Assembly: GCF_963674635.1 (NCBI RefSeq) | Contig: NZ_OY771475.1 | Coordinates: 3,951,001-4,015,000 of the forward strand | From: Breoghania sp. | GTDB lineage: Bacteria > Pseudomonadota > Alphaproteobacteria > Rhizobiales > Stappiaceae | Length of the DNA stretch: 64,000 nucleotides | Direction: 5' to 3' | Shown here: one piece after another, positions 7,937 to 17,494 of the stretch | How the letters are laid out: every line of letters begins with the position of its first letter | Numbering within the stretch: position 1 is the first letter of the stretch | Made by a program: the position numbers and the translations under genes | Notes under the pieces: generated by a model | Databases searched by the model: none | The model's input: the letters and a program-made list of their open reading frames with translations, nothing else | What the model was told of the DNA's origin: nothing

Positions 7937-8947
7937 TCAGATGTGCTTGGCGATCGCCACGGCGGTGTCGGACATACGGTTGGAGAAGCCCCACTCGTTG
8001 TCGTACCAGGACATCACGCGCACCAGCGTTCCATCCATGACCTTGGTCTGGTCCATGTGGAAGGTGGAGGAGTGCGGGTCGTGGTTGAAGTCGATGGAGA
8101 CGAGCGACTCGTCGGTGTAGCCGAGGATGCCCTTCAGCTTGCCATCGGCGGCTTCGCGGATCGCGGCGTTGATCTCTTCCACGGTGGTCTCGCGCTTGGC
8201 GATGAACTTCAGGTCTACCACGGAGACGTTCGGGGTCGGCACGCGGATGGCGACGCCGTCGAGCTTGCCGTTCAGTTCCGGCAGCACCAGGCCCACGGCC
8301 TTGGCGGCACCCGTGGAGGTCGGGATCATCGACATGGCGGCCGCACGGGCGCGGTAGAGATCCTTGTGCATCGTGTCCAGCGTGGGCTGGTCGCCGGTAT
8401 AGGAGTGGATCGTCGTCATGAAGCCCTTCTCGATGCCGACGGCCTCGTTCAGGACATAGGCGACGGGAGCAAGGCAGTTGGTCGTGCAGGACGCGTTGGA
8501 GACGACGAGGTCATCCTTGGTCAGCGCGTCGGAATTCACGCCATAGACGATGGTCTTGTCGGCGCCGGAAGCGGGCGCGGAGACGAGCACGCGCTTGGCG
8601 CCGGCCTCAAGGTGGAAGGCGGCCTTGTCGCGGGCGGTGAAGATGCCGGTGCATTCCATCGCCACGTCAACGCCGAGCTCGCCCCAGGGCAGTTCCTTGG
8701 GATCGCGGATGGCGGTCACCTTGATGGGCTTGCCACCGTCGATGGTGATGGTGTCGCCGTCGACCTCGACCTTGGCCGGGAAACGGCCATGGACGGAATC
8801 ATGACGCAGCAGGTGGGCATTGGTCTCAACCGGACCCAGATCGTTCACCGCCACGACCTCGATATCGGTGCGGCCGGATTCCACGATCGCACGCAGCACG
8901 TTGCGGCCGATGCGTCCGAAGCCGTTGATAGCAACTTTCACCGCCAT
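7937..8947 (-). CDS. gap: glyceraldehyde-3-phosphate dehydrogenase (type I)
   Basis: 336 residues. N-terminal Rossmann motif INGFGRIGRNVLRA, the catalytic motif SNASCTTNCLAP with Cys154, and the C-terminal SWYDNEWGFSNRM are all present. It oxidises glyceraldehyde-3-phosphate to 1,3-bisphosphoglycerate with NAD(P)+. The ATG at 8947 is preceded by GAGGAGAATGACGAA, a good ribosome-binding site. It lies 146 bp after tkt, with a GC-rich hairpin between the two, and ends in its own terminator. Confidence 0.97.
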   Translation of the reverse strand: MAVKVAINGFGRIGRNVLRAIVESGRTDIEVVAVNDLGPVETNAHLLRHDSVHGRFPAKVEVDGDTITIDGGKPIKVTAIRDPKELPWGELGVDVAMECTGIFTARDKAAFHLEAGAKRVLVSAPASGADKTIVYGVNSDALTKDDLVVSNASCTTNCLAPVAYVLNEAVGIEKGFMTTIHSYTGDQPTLDTMHKDLYRARAAAMSMIPTSTGAAKAVGLVLPELNGKLDGVAIRVPTPNVSVVDLKFIAKRETTVEEINAAIREAADGKLKGILGYTDESLVSIDFNHDPHSSTFHMDQTKVMDGTLVRVMSWYDNEWGFSNRMSDTAVAIAKHI

Positions 8948-9060
8948 TTCGTCATTCTCCTCTCACCACGCGCCTGTCGGCGCTTTCATTTCCGGCCCCT
9001 TGCGGGGCTTCGCGCCCCGGCAACCGCGGTCACCGGGGCCTTGTCGCTTGATCGTCATGT

Positions 9061-9083
9061 GAAACGGCCCGTTTCCGGGCCGT
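9061..9083 (-). terminator. hairpin between tkt and gap
   Basis: ACGGCCCG GAAA CGGGCCGT on the minus strand is a GNRA-loop hairpin followed by a short TTTCAC, 11 bases after the tkt stop. It probably causes partial termination or stabilises the upstream transcript. Confidence 0.5.
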
Positions 9084-9093
9084 CTCCGATTTT

Positions 9094-11112
9094 CTAGTCT
9101 TCGGCTTCGTCTTCCGACGCGCCCAAAGCCTCAAGCCTGGCCTTCGCGCGGGAGACGACAACCTCCGCGGTAATGCCGAAATGCTCGTAGAGTTCCTTGT
9201 AGGGACCGGACGCGCCGAAGCTGTCCATGCCGACAAACAGGCCGTCATCGCCGATGAAGCGCGACCAGCCCATCTCGATGCCGGCCTCGATCGCGATCTT
9301 CACCGGGGCGGTGCCGATCATCGAGGCGCGGTAGTCGTCGGACTGCTTGCGGAACATCTCGAAGGAGGGAACCGAGACGACGCGGGTCGGGATGCCGTCC
9401 TCGGTGAGGATGGCCTGGGCGGCCATCGCGATCTCCACTTCCGAACCGGTGGCAAACAGCGTCACCTTGGCGTCGTCCTCTGAGCCCGACGCCTCATAGG
9501 CGCCGCGCGCGCAGAGGTTCTTTTCCTCAAACGCGGTGCGGAAGGCGGCAAGGTTCTGACGGGTGAGCGCCAGAACGCTCGGGCCGTTCCTGTTCTCAAG
9601 CGCCATCTGCCAGCATTCCGCCGTCTCCGTGGCGTCCGCCGGACGCAGCACCAGAAGGTTCGGAATGGCGCGCAGCGCGGCCACGTGTTCCACCGGCTGG
9701 TGGGTCGGGCCGTCTTCGCCAAGGCCGATGGAATCGTGCGTCATCACGTAGATCACGCGGATACCCATCAGGGCGGACAGGCGAATGGCCGGACGGCAAT
9801 AGTCGGTGAAGACAAGGAAGGTGCCGGAATAGGGAATGACGCCGCCATGCAGCGCCATGCCGTTCATCGCGGCCGCCATGCCGTGCTCGCGGATGCCCCA
9901 ATGGACGAAGCGGCCGGAGAAGTCGTCCGGCGTGATTGCCTTCATGTCCTTGGTGCGGGTGTTGTTGGAGCCGGTCAGGTCGGCGGACCCGCCGATGGTC
10001 TCCGGCACCGCCGCGTTGATCGCCTCAAGGGCGACTTCCGAGGCCTTGCGGGTGGCGAGCGAGGGCTTGTCCTGCGCCAGCGTCTCTTTCAGCTTGCGGA
10101 TGGCTTCGCCAAGGCTTGCCGGAAGATCGCCGCGCATGCGGCGTTCGAATTCCGCGCGGGTTTCCGCGTCGGCGGCGGCGAAGCGCTTTTCCCAGTCGGT
10201 ATTGGCCTGGGCGGCGCGCAGGCCGGCGATGCGCCAGGCGTCGCGGATGTCGGCGGGGATCTCGAAGGGTTCCTCGCTCCAGCCGAGCGCCTCGCGGGTC
10301 AGGGCGATTTCATCGCTGCCCAGCGGCGAGCCATGCGCGGAGTTCTTGCCCGCCTTGTTGGGCGAACCGTAGCCGATGGTCGTCTTGCAGGCGATCATCG
10401 TCGGGCGCGAGGACTTGCGTGCGGCTTCGATGGCGGCGGCGATCTGGTCGGGATTGTGACCGTCGACGCGCGCCGTCTCCCAGCCGCTCGCCTTGAAGCG
10501 CTCGATCTGGTCGGTGCTGTCGGAAAGCGAGATCGATCCGTCGATGGAGATGCCGTTGTCATCCCACAGCACGATCAGCTTGTTCAGCTTCAGATGACCG
10601 GCAAGCGCGATGGCCTCCTGCGAGATGCCTTCCATGAGGCAGCCGTCGCCGACGAGGCAATAGGTGTAGTGGTCAACCAGATCGGTCCCGAATTCGGCCT
10701 GCATCATGCGCTCGGTCATCGCCATGCCGACGGCGTTGGCAATGCCCTGGCCGAGCGGGCCGGTCGTGGTCTCGATCCCGCCGCCATGGCCATATTCCGG
10801 GTGGCCGGCGGTCTTCGCGCCGATCTGACGGAAGTTCTTCAGCTCTTCGAGCGGGAAGTCTTCGTAGCCGGTCAGATGCAGCAGGGAGTAGAGCAGCATC
10901 GAGCCGTGGCCGGCCGACAGAACGAAGCGGTCGCGATCGTACCAGGTCGGTTCGGTCGGGTCGAAGCGCAGAAAGCGCGTGAAGAGGACGGTGGCGATGT
11001 CGGCCGCCCCCATCGGCAGGCCCGGATGGCCGGACTTGGCCTTCTCCACGGCGTCGATGGAAAGGAAGCGGATCGCGTTCGCCATCCGGTTGTGTTTTTC
11101 GAGATCGGTCAT
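9094..11112 (-). CDS. tkt: transketolase
   Basis: 672 residues, full length. Thiamine-diphosphate binding motif LVGDGCLMEGISQEA, substrate-binding GHPGLPMGAAD near residue 30, HGSPLGSDE near residue 260, the Pyr-domain segment WGIREHGMAAAMNG, and EDGPTHQPVEH are all intact. It transfers two-carbon units between sugar phosphates in the pentose phosphate pathway, using ThDP and Mg2+. It is the first gene of the tkt-gap-pgk-fba run. Transcription must start in the 620 bp spacer upstream (11113-11732). Confidence 0.97.
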   Translation of the reverse strand: MTDLEKHNRMANAIRFLSIDAVEKAKSGHPGLPMGAADIATVLFTRFLRFDPTEPTWYDRDRFVLSAGHGSMLLYSLLHLTGYEDFPLEELKNFRQIGAKTAGHPEYGHGGGIETTTGPLGQGIANAVGMAMTERMMQAEFGTDLVDHYTYCLVGDGCLMEGISQEAIALAGHLKLNKLIVLWDDNGISIDGSISLSDSTDQIERFKASGWETARVDGHNPDQIAAAIEAARKSSRPTMIACKTTIGYGSPNKAGKNSAHGSPLGSDEIALTREALGWSEEPFEIPADIRDAWRIAGLRAAQANTDWEKRFAAADAETRAEFERRMRGDLPASLGEAIRKLKETLAQDKPSLATRKASEVALEAINAAVPETIGGSADLTGSNNTRTKDMKAITPDDFSGRFVHWGIREHGMAAAMNGMALHGGVIPYSGTFLVFTDYCRPAIRLSALMGIRVIYVMTHDSIGLGEDGPTHQPVEHVAALRAIPNLLVLRPADATETAECWQMALENRNGPSVLALTRQNLAAFRTAFEEKNLCARGAYEASGSEDDAKVTLFATGSEVEIAMAAQAILTEDGIPTRVVSVPSFEMFRKQSDDYRASMIGTAPVKIAIEAGIEMGWSRFIGDDGLFVGMDSFGASGPYKELYEHFGITAEVVVSRAKARLEALGASEDEAED

Positions 11113-11732
11113 TTGTTACCTGTGGCCCGTGCGGTCGATGCGTCCGTGGCGTTCAAGCGCCGAGGCGGCTCATGCGTACCCGCAAGCGTCCGAGGTTAGG
11201 GTTTGAAGCAGGGGTGTCCGCCCATGAAGACAAGACCCCATACCACGCGCCCCTGCGAGGCGGGAGGACAAATAGCAGGAACCTTCAGCGAGTCAATGCA
11301 ACGACTTGTGGCAACTACCTAGCGGAAGGGCACACCAATGCGCGGTGCCCTGGGCATTGATTAAGGGATTCGCGAAAGCGCACGTGATCGCCACACGCGT
11401 GAAAGACAATGAGGCCGGGCGCGCTCGTTGCGGGCGCGGGATTGTTCACAGGAGACCCCTTCTTCTACATGTCATTTGGCAAGATCGCCTCGCAAGCCTC
11501 CGCGATTGTTGACGGACTGGCGACCGTGCGCCTAATCTTGAGCCGCCAGCGCGCGCGGCAACGGCAGGCCGGACGAGCGAGCCCGCTTTTCGCGCGCCGG
11601 TGAAACGGGGACGGTAAATTCGGGTCGGGTCGGGACGGGCGTTTCCCGTGCCAGACGGCATTCGCAGAGACGATCTCCTGGCCGGACCGCTTTGCGGTTG
11701 GGCTGCAAAAGAGATTCTCACACGGGAAAAGC
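11113..11732. other. 620 bp intergenic region between divergent tkt and DUF4164
   Basis: No convincing gene. It must hold the divergent promoters for tkt (minus) and the DUF4164-zapA unit (plus). A small hairpin AGGGCAC / GTGCCCT lies at 11327-11351. Short open frames here (e.g. around 11409-11603) lack ribosome-binding sites and family character. Confidence 0.6.
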
Positions 11733-12014
11733 ATGGACCAGGCCAGCAAACTCGATGCGGCTTTTCAGCGACTTTCGGCTTCCATCGGCCAGCTTGAGGC
11801 GGCGGTGAACCGTCGCATGACGAGCGAAAAGACCGTGGGCGCGCTTCAGGACGAGCTTCAGCGCCTCAACGAGGACCGGGCCCGGCTTGCCGAAACGCTG
11901 GACGGCGCGGAATCGCGCTCCGATCGGCTGGAACAGGCCAACAAGGAGGTTTCGCGCCGCCTTGTCTCGGCCATGGAATCCATTCGGTCCGTCCTTGAAA
12001 ACCACGGAGGCTGA
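11733..12014 (+). CDS. DUF4164 family coiled-coil protein
   Basis: 93 residues, almost entirely amphipathic helix with a heptad pattern (SASIGQLEAAVNRR, LQDELQRLNEDRARLAETL). This matches the short alphaproteobacterial DUF4164 proteins that sit directly upstream of zapA. The stop is five bases before the zapA start. Function is unknown. By context and coiled-coil content it may assist Z-ring assembly with ZapA (inference). Confidence 0.8.
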   Translation: MDQASKLDAAFQRLSASIGQLEAAVNRRMTSEKTVGALQDELQRLNEDRARLAETLDGAESRSDRLEQANKEVSRRLVSAMESIRSVLENHGG

Positions 12015-12019
12015 AGGGC

Positions 12020-12397
12020 ATGGCGCAGGTCAACGTGACGATCAACGGGCGCGCCTATCGCATGGCTTGCGATGATGGCGAGGAAGAGCGGCTGATGGGG
12101 CTCGGTCGGCGTCTCGACGCGACCATCGACCAATTGCGCTCCAGTTTCGGTGAAATCGGCGATCAGCGGCTGACCGTGATGGCGGGCGTGATGATGACCG
12201 ACATGCTGAGCGAGGCGGAAAAGCGCATCCAGGCGCTGGAAGGCGAACTGGCGGGCCTGCGCGAATCCCGCGAGGCGGTGATCGATCGCAGCGCGCAGAG
12301 CGAATCGGAACTGGCGAGCCGCGTGGATGAGGCCGCCGCGCGCATCGAGGCGCTGGCGCAGGCGCTCAACAAGTCGGTGCGCGAAGAACAGGTCTGA
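12020..12397 (+). CDS. zapA: cell division protein ZapA
   Basis: 125 residues. N-terminal VNVTINGRAYRMACDDGEEERL with the ZapA globular-head pattern, followed by RLDATIDQLRSS and a long coiled coil. ZapA cross-links FtsZ filaments at the division site. The location directly upstream of the 6S RNA and 5-FTHF cyclo-ligase genes is the conserved proteobacterial zapA-ssrS-fau order. Confidence 0.92.
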   Translation: MAQVNVTINGRAYRMACDDGEEERLMGLGRRLDATIDQLRSSFGEIGDQRLTVMAGVMMTDMLSEAEKRIQALEGELAGLRESREAVIDRSAQSESELASRVDEAAARIEALAQALNKSVREEQV

Positions 12398-12539
12398 GGC
12401 CCCGGGGCGCATGCCCCCCGGTGCAAACGGTTCTTGGCTTCGATGGTGCCAGCCTTTGGCACGCTTCGTTTTCCCCAGCGGTTTTCGGGCTTTGTGCATC
12501 TTGCACATGGTTTGAGTGCGGATGCGCATTCTTCCTCTG

Positions 12540-12700
12540 GAACCGGGGATGCGGACGGCCTATATGTGCCAGTGGCGTTGCTGCGCTGCGCGTTAGCAGA
12601 CACAATCCCCGGGGCCTTACTGATCCCTAAGGGAGCTGTACCTGACCGGGCCCGTGGGCTCGGACATACGGCGCCCACCTACGTTGTAGGTTTCCCGGGA
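12540..12700 (+). ncRNA. ssrS: 6S RNA
   Basis: No protein gene fits between zapA and the 5-FTHF cyclo-ligase, exactly where 6S RNA lies in proteobacteria. Outer stem CCGGGGA (12543-12549) pairs with TTCCCGG (12692-12698) with one G-U. The segment GGCGCCCACCTACG and the small 3' hairpin CCTAC GTT GTAGG (12678-12690) resemble rhizobial 6S RNAs as I remember them. 6S RNA mimics an open promoter and binds sigma70-RNA polymerase. The ends are approximate. An IR TGTGCA-TCT-TGCACA at 12493-12507 lies in its promoter region. Confidence 0.75.
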
Positions 12701-13002
12701 TCGCACTCTCGACGGCTGCCGTGGCTTCGCCATTTTCCTTGCCTCTCTTGTCTGTGGATCGTTCGGGTAATCCGGGCTTCGGCCCGGCGCATTCCGCCCT
12801 GTGGCCTTGGGCGCGCATACGGTCTGATGCGCGAAATTGCTGCGCATGGACGCGAAATTGGCGGCGCTTCTTGCGCTTGCGCGCCTGTTGACGCTATTTG
12901 AGATCAACGATCCCGCTGCGGGCCTTGCGCGTGGCGTGTGTTTTTGTTTGTTCGAAAACCCGGCCGGATACTCAGGCTTTTTCAGGCACCCAGGCTTTAC
13001 CT

Positions 13003-13584
13003 TTGTCCCCTTCGCTCGACAACGCAGCCCGCAAGACCGAGATGCGCCGCAAGGCCCTTGCGGCTCGGGCCGCGATATCGGCCGAGGCGCGGATCGAGGC
13101 GGCGCTCTCCATCGCCGATGCGGCGGATGCGCTTGTGCTTGCGCGCGGCGCGATGGTGTCCGGCTTCTGGCCGATCCGCGACGAGATCGATCCGCGTCCC
13201 TTGATGAGCGCGCTTCGCGAGCGCGGCCACGGGCTTTGCCTGCCGGTTGTGGCTGAGCCGCATCTTCTGTTTCGCGAATTGCTGCGCGGGGCGGAGCTCG
13301 TCGATGCGGGCTTTGGCACGATCGCGCCGGGAGCGGACGCGGCGCAGGTTCTGCCTGACGTGATGCTGGTGCCGCTGGCGGCCTTCGACCGCTCCGGCCA
13401 TCGCATCGGCTACGGGCAGGGCCATTATGACCGCGCGATTTCGGCCATCGGAGCCGACCGCAAGCTCCATCTGATCGGGGTTGCCTTTTCGGTGCAGGAA
13501 GTCGACCGCGTGCCTTTCGAGGCGCATGATCATCCGCTCGATATGGTGGTGACGGAGACGGAGGTGATCCGGTGCCGGGCGTAG
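13003..13584 (+). CDS. fau: 5-formyltetrahydrofolate cyclo-ligase
   Basis: Contains KTEMRRKALAARAAI, the substrate-binding region SGFWPIRDEIDPRPLM and the signature SGHRIGYGQGHYDRAI of the ygfA/MTHFS family. It converts 5-formyl-THF to 5,10-methenyl-THF using ATP. The start is uncertain: the frame is open from a TTG at 12898, a TTG at 13003 gives a normal-length 193-residue protein, and the first ATG (13042) would trim the N-terminus tightly. I use 13003. Downstream of 6S RNA, as in other proteobacteria. Confidence 0.85.
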   Translation: MSPSLDNAARKTEMRRKALAARAAISAEARIEAALSIADAADALVLARGAMVSGFWPIRDEIDPRPLMSALRERGHGLCLPVVAEPHLLFRELLRGAELVDAGFGTIAPGADAAQVLPDVMLVPLAAFDRSGHRIGYGQGHYDRAISAIGADRKLHLIGVAFSVQEVDRVPFEAHDHPLDMVVTETEVIRCRA

Positions 13585-13633
13585 CGGGCTTTGCAGTTAT
13601 CAAGAAGAGCATGAAGAAAAGTGAGTGCGGCGC

Positions 13634-14452
13634 ATGAGGCTGCTGTTTCTGGGGGATCTGGTCGGCCGTGCGGGCCGCAACATCGTGATCGAGCGCCTGC
13701 CGGGCCTGATCGAGGATTACGCGCTCGATTTTGTCGTGGTGAACGGCGAAAACGCAGCCGGCGGCTTCGGCATCACCGAGGAAATCTGTCAGGACGTGAT
13801 CGACGCGGGCGCGGATGTGGTGACGCTCGGCAATCATTCGTGGGACCAGCGCGATGCGCTCGTCTTCATCACGCGGCAGGACCGGCTCCTGCGCCCGGTC
13901 AACTATCCGCAAGGCACGCCGGGGCGCGGATCGCACCTCTACACCGCGCGAAATGGCGCGAATGTGCTGGTGATGAATGTCATGGGGCGGGTCTATATGG
14001 ATGCGCTCAACGATCCCTTCGCCGCTGTGGGGCGTGAGCTTGATGCCTGTCCGCTCGGCCAGGTCGCCGATGCGATCATCGTCGACATGCATGCGGAGGC
14101 GACCAGCGAGAAACAGGCGATGGGCCATTACTGCGATGGGCGGGCGAGCCTTGTCGTGGGCACCCACACCCATGTGCCGACCGCCGATCATCAGATCCTT
14201 GAACATGGCACGGCCTACATGTCGGATGCCGGCATGTGCGGCGACTATGACAGCGTTCTGGGCATGGAGAAGGACGAGCCGATCAACCGGTTCCTGACCA
14301 AGATCCCGTCAGGGCGTTTCACGGTCTCGAACGGTCCGGCGACGCTGAGCGGCGTGGCAGTGGAAACCGACGACCGCACCGGCCTTGCGGTCAAGATCGC
14401 GCCGGTGCGCATCGGCGGCAAGCTGAGCCCGGCCCTGCCGGATTTCTGGTAG
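13634..14452 (+). CDS. ymdB: YmdB-family metallophosphoesterase (TIGR00282)
   Basis: 272 residues from the ATG at 13634 (MRLLFLGDLVGRAG); a GTG nine bases upstream is also in frame. Dimetal phosphoesterase motifs: GDLVG, VVNGENAAGGFG, LGNHSWDQ (the GNH motif), VDMHAEATSEKQAMGHYCDG and VGTHTHVPTAD. Relatives hydrolyse 2',3'-cyclic nucleotides and influence cell fate and biofilms in Bacillus. It follows the cyclo-ligase by about 50 bp, a commonly conserved neighbour pair in alphaproteobacteria. Confidence 0.9.
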   Translation: MRLLFLGDLVGRAGRNIVIERLPGLIEDYALDFVVVNGENAAGGFGITEEICQDVIDAGADVVTLGNHSWDQRDALVFITRQDRLLRPVNYPQGTPGRGSHLYTARNGANVLVMNVMGRVYMDALNDPFAAVGRELDACPLGQVADAIIVDMHAEATSEKQAMGHYCDGRASLVVGTHTHVPTADHQILEHGTAYMSDAGMCGDYDSVLGMEKDEPINRFLTKIPSGRFTVSNGPATLSGVAVETDDRTGLAVKIAPVRIGGKLSPALPDFW

Positions 14453-14702
14453 GCGCATCGCGACGCGAACCACCCGAACGGACTTGAAAAGGGGGCGGAG
14501 AGGCTTGAGAGGCGTTTCCTCACCTCTTTTGCGGGTGTTTGTGCGATGATTCTGCCCCTTGGCTGGATTTCCGTGGCGTCCCGAATTATAAGCGCCCCTT
14601 GAAGCCAATTCCGCCGGGTGATGTGTGCGCGAGACAAGCTGGTTCCCGCAACCGCGCACCCGCGTGGCGGTGAATTCCCTTAAACGATATGCCAGGTAGC
14701 TC

Positions 14703-15452
14703 ATGGCCGGACATTCACAGTTCAAGAACATCATGCACCGCAAGGGCCGTCAGGACGCGGTGCGCTCGAAGCTGTTTTCCAAGCTTTCCAAGGAAATCAC
14801 GGTTGCGGCGAAGGTCGGCGGCCCGGATATCGACGGCAATCCGCGCCTGCGTCTGGCGGTCCAGAACGCCAAGGCCCAGTCCATGCCCAAGGACAATATC
14901 CAGCGGGCGATCAACAAGTCCCAGGCCGGTGACGCCGACACCTACGAAGAGATCCGCTACGAGGGCTACGGTCCCGGCGGCGTTGCCGTGATCGTCGAGG
15001 TTCTGACCGACAACCGCAACCGCTCCGCCTCCAACGTGCGCTCCTATTTCACCAAGTGCGGCGGCGCGATGGGCGAAACGGGTTCGGTCGCCTTCATGTT
15101 CGACCGGGTTGGCGAGATTGTCTTCAAGCCGGAAGTGGGCGACGCCGACAGCGTTCTGGAAACCGCCATCGAGGCGGGCGCCGATGACGTGCAGTCCGAC
15201 GACGACGGCCACACAATCCTGTGCGCGTTCGAGGATCTGGGCGACGTGTCCAAGGCGCTGGAAGCCGATCTCGGCGAGGCAGAGACCATCAAGGCGATCT
15301 GGAAGCCCCAGAACAACACCGAGGTGGACGAGGAAAAGGCCGGCACGCTGATGAAGCTGATCGGCATGCTCGAAGACGATGACGACGTGCAGAACGTCTA
15401 CACCAACTTCGAGGTTTCCGACGAGGTGATGGCGAAGCTCACGGCTGCCTGA
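14703..15452 (+). CDS. yebC: YebC/PmpR family protein
   Basis: 249 residues with the family N-terminus MAGHSQFKNIMHRKGRQDA, the helical region MPKDNIQRAINK and YEGYGPGGVAVIVEVLTDNRNR. Family members were described as DNA-binding regulators, and more recently as ribosome-associated factors that relieve proline stalling. Often next to ruvC-ruvA-ruvB, as here (ruvC lies 2 kb downstream, interrupted by two minus-strand genes). Confidence 0.95.
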   Translation: MAGHSQFKNIMHRKGRQDAVRSKLFSKLSKEITVAAKVGGPDIDGNPRLRLAVQNAKAQSMPKDNIQRAINKSQAGDADTYEEIRYEGYGPGGVAVIVEVLTDNRNRSASNVRSYFTKCGGAMGETGSVAFMFDRVGEIVFKPEVGDADSVLETAIEAGADDVQSDDDGHTILCAFEDLGDVSKALEADLGEAETIKAIWKPQNNTEVDEEKAGTLMKLIGMLEDDDDVQNVYTNFEVSDEVMAKLTAA

Positions 15453-15483
15453 GGCGCCGGATTTTCGTTGAAGAAGTTGAAAC

Positions 15484-15515
15484 GGCGGGGCTCATTGGGC
15501 TCTGCCTTTTCTTTT
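15484..15515 (+). terminator. terminator after yebC
   Basis: GGCGGGGCTC ATTG GGCTCTGCC, with some G-U pairs, is followed by TTTTCTTTT about 30 bases after the yebC stop. Confidence 0.65.
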
Positions 15516-15556
15516 GGCCGGGCACAGCGATTGAGGCTGGCTTCGCTCGCCCTTTT

Positions 15557-16051
15557 CTAGCGCAGCGGGCGCTCGAAGATGTCGGCGGGAATGCCGCTGT
15601 CGTCGCCGCAGCTCTGTGTGCTTCCCGTCTTCGAAAACCCGCGCGCCTGATAGAAGGCGACGGCCTTTTCGTTGGCGGGTTCCACCTCAAGCCGCAGGGT
15701 CGTGGCGTCGTGGAAGGCTTCGGCGATCTCCTGGAGCAGATCCGACCCGATCCCCTCGCCCTGACACTCGGGGTGAACATAGAGCTGGTACAGGACGGCG
15801 ATCTTGGGCGCAGACGGATCCATCGCGGCAAAGGCCACGCCACCCAGGCGGCTGCCGTCATCGGCGACGATGAATTCCGCGTTCAACTGGTCCAGCCGCG
15901 CGGCAAGCGTCTCGGGGGCGTGCCAGGAAGCGCTGATCTCGCTGACCTTTTCGGCCCCGTAGATGCCATCATAGGTGTGATGCCAGGTCTGCGACAGGAG
16001 AGCGGAAATCGCTTCGAGATCCTGCCGGGTGGCGGTGCGGACGAAAAACAA
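15557..16051 (-). CDS. GNAT family N-acetyltransferase
   Basis: 164 residues. GNAT fold with the acetyl-CoA binding motif A, YVHPECQGEGIGSDLLQEI (Q-x-x-G-x-G), then AFYQARGFSKTGS as motif B. The N-terminal VRTATRQDLEAISALLSQTWHHTYDGI is typical of small-molecule or peptide acetyltransferases. The substrate cannot be assigned. It is convergent with yebC and appears to be a single-gene unit. Confidence 0.85.
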   Translation of the reverse strand: MFFVRTATRQDLEAISALLSQTWHHTYDGIYGAEKVSEISASWHAPETLAARLDQLNAEFIVADDGSRLGGVAFAAMDPSAPKIAVLYQLYVHPECQGEGIGSDLLQEIAEAFHDATTLRLEVEPANEKAVAFYQARGFSKTGSTQSCGDDSGIPADIFERPLR

Positions 16052-16488
16052 GGGCGAACTCCAGTGTGGGGCGATGGGCCGTCCGGCACATCTACCCGTT
16101 CCCGGAGGACGGTTTCATCAAAAAAATGTGTGATCGGGTCCGCATCGCGCGAGCTGAGGCCGTGCGGGCGGGGGCCGAGGCCGTGCGGGCGGAGGCTGAA
16201 GGGGCCTCTCGTGCAGCGGCAGCTTTGGGAGTTGTCGCCCCCAAAAGCTGCCGTGCCGCGAGGAGCATTGTATGCTTCAGAGTAACTCAAGCATTGTTGG
16301 CTTTTTCTCTGCATTCAACTGGTGGTTTTCTTCCATTATCCTGGAATTAAAACTACCATTTGATGCATTTTGTGGTCGATGGGGCTGACGTCACTCGTGG
16401 ATACAATGACAAATACTATACCAAAGCCGAATTGAATTGCGAGCCTGTTTTGCAAGCCCGCTCTTCGCTCAATCCGCTGTGGAGCGCT
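16052..16488. other. 437 bp intergenic region with short tandem repeats and a hairpin
   Basis: Holds the promoter of the GNAT gene, a two-copy 21 bp tandem repeat (core GAGGCCGTGCGGGCGG) at about 16150-16198, and a long hairpin GGCAGCTTT...AAAAGCTGCC at 16218-16252 with one bulge. An AT-richer stretch lies at 16330-16440, with the palindrome TGACGTCA at 16386-16393. No gene is supported. Confidence 0.5.
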
Positions 16489-17253
16489 TTAGCGCAGCAG
16501 GTTGTCCAGCACGGGAAGGGAGCCGATGGCGGCCAGCGCGACGAGGATGTAGGCGACCCGGCGGAACGCGGTTTCCGGCGCGAGGCGGAACATCTGCGTC
16601 CCTGCAAACAGCGCCAATGCGTAGATCGGCATGAGGATCACGACGTGGTTCACGACTTCCATCGTGAAGAAGCCGTTCCACCAGAAGGCGACGGTCGAGG
16701 CGATGCTGGCCAGCGCGAAATAGACGATCAGGTTGGCGCGGATGACATGGGCGGGCGAGGGGCCGCTCATCCAGAAGGCGACGACGGGTGGTCCTGCGAC
16801 CTGCGAGACGCCTGCCAGAAAGCCCGCTGCCACGCCGACGCCTGCCGAGAGCGGCAGGGTGGGGCGGCCCGTGTAGCGCCAGCCGGAAACCAGCAGGACC
16901 AGAAGCCCCAGCACGAGGGTGGAAATGCCCCAGCGCAGCGCGATCGTATCGCCGTTTGCCAGAACGGCGGCTCCGATGGGAACCGTGATGAGCCCCGCCA
17001 GAACGGCAGGCAGCACCGTGCGCCAGTCGCACAGGCGCACCGCACGTACCGCCAGCGGCAGGGCGACGACTTCATCCAGGATGAGGAAAGTCGCCGCCGC
17101 CAGCCGCGGATCGACCAGCGCGCTGACGAGCGGCATGAAGATCATCGCCGCGCCGAACCCGGCAAAGCCACGCACCGCGCCCGCAGCCACCGCCGCGGCA
17201 ACGACCATGGGAAAGGTGGAACTGTGGAGAATCGACAGGAGAGCGTCGGTCAT
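16489..17253 (-). CDS. TauE/SafE (TSUP) family membrane permease
   Basis: 254 residues from the ATG at 17253 (MTDALLSILHSS); the frame is open to 17724, but the upstream part is not hydrophobic. About eight hydrophobic segments with the family hallmarks GAVRGFAGFGAAMIFMPLVS in the first half and AGFLAGVSQVAGPPVVAFWM in the second half (two-fold repeat of the fold). The family exports or imports sulfite, sulfonates or other organic anions. Substrate unknown. It diverges from ruvC. Confidence 0.88.
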   Translation of the reverse strand: MTDALLSILHSSTFPMVVAAAVAAGAVRGFAGFGAAMIFMPLVSALVDPRLAAATFLILDEVVALPLAVRAVRLCDWRTVLPAVLAGLITVPIGAAVLANGDTIALRWGISTLVLGLLVLLVSGWRYTGRPTLPLSAGVGVAAGFLAGVSQVAGPPVVAFWMSGPSPAHVIRANLIVYFALASIASTVAFWWNGFFTMEVVNHVVILMPIYALALFAGTQMFRLAPETAFRRVAYILVALAAIGSLPVLDNLLR

Positions 17254-17494
17254 GGGCAATTTCGGTGAGGCGACGAAGCGTCGGAGGAGGGGCGCGGGCA
17301 GCTTTAGGCTGCGCGGCATCGATGCGCAACCGGTTCGATGTCGGCGAGGGTGGACGCTGGCGGTGCAGGCTTGCGCGGGGGGCGTGGCACGGGGTGGAAA
17401 TTCCCCGTTCGTGCGGGGTCGCGAAGCGGCAAAACGGCTTTGACGGAGCATGCCGTCTGGCGCTGGCCGGGTTTCGTTGTTACCTGTTTGTTCT

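Noticed and set aside
12617..14206. 529-codon minus-strand frame across 6S RNA, the cyclo-ligase and ymdB genes
   Set aside because: Covers three well-supported plus-strand features, is Arg/Pro/Ala-rich and has no recognisable domain.
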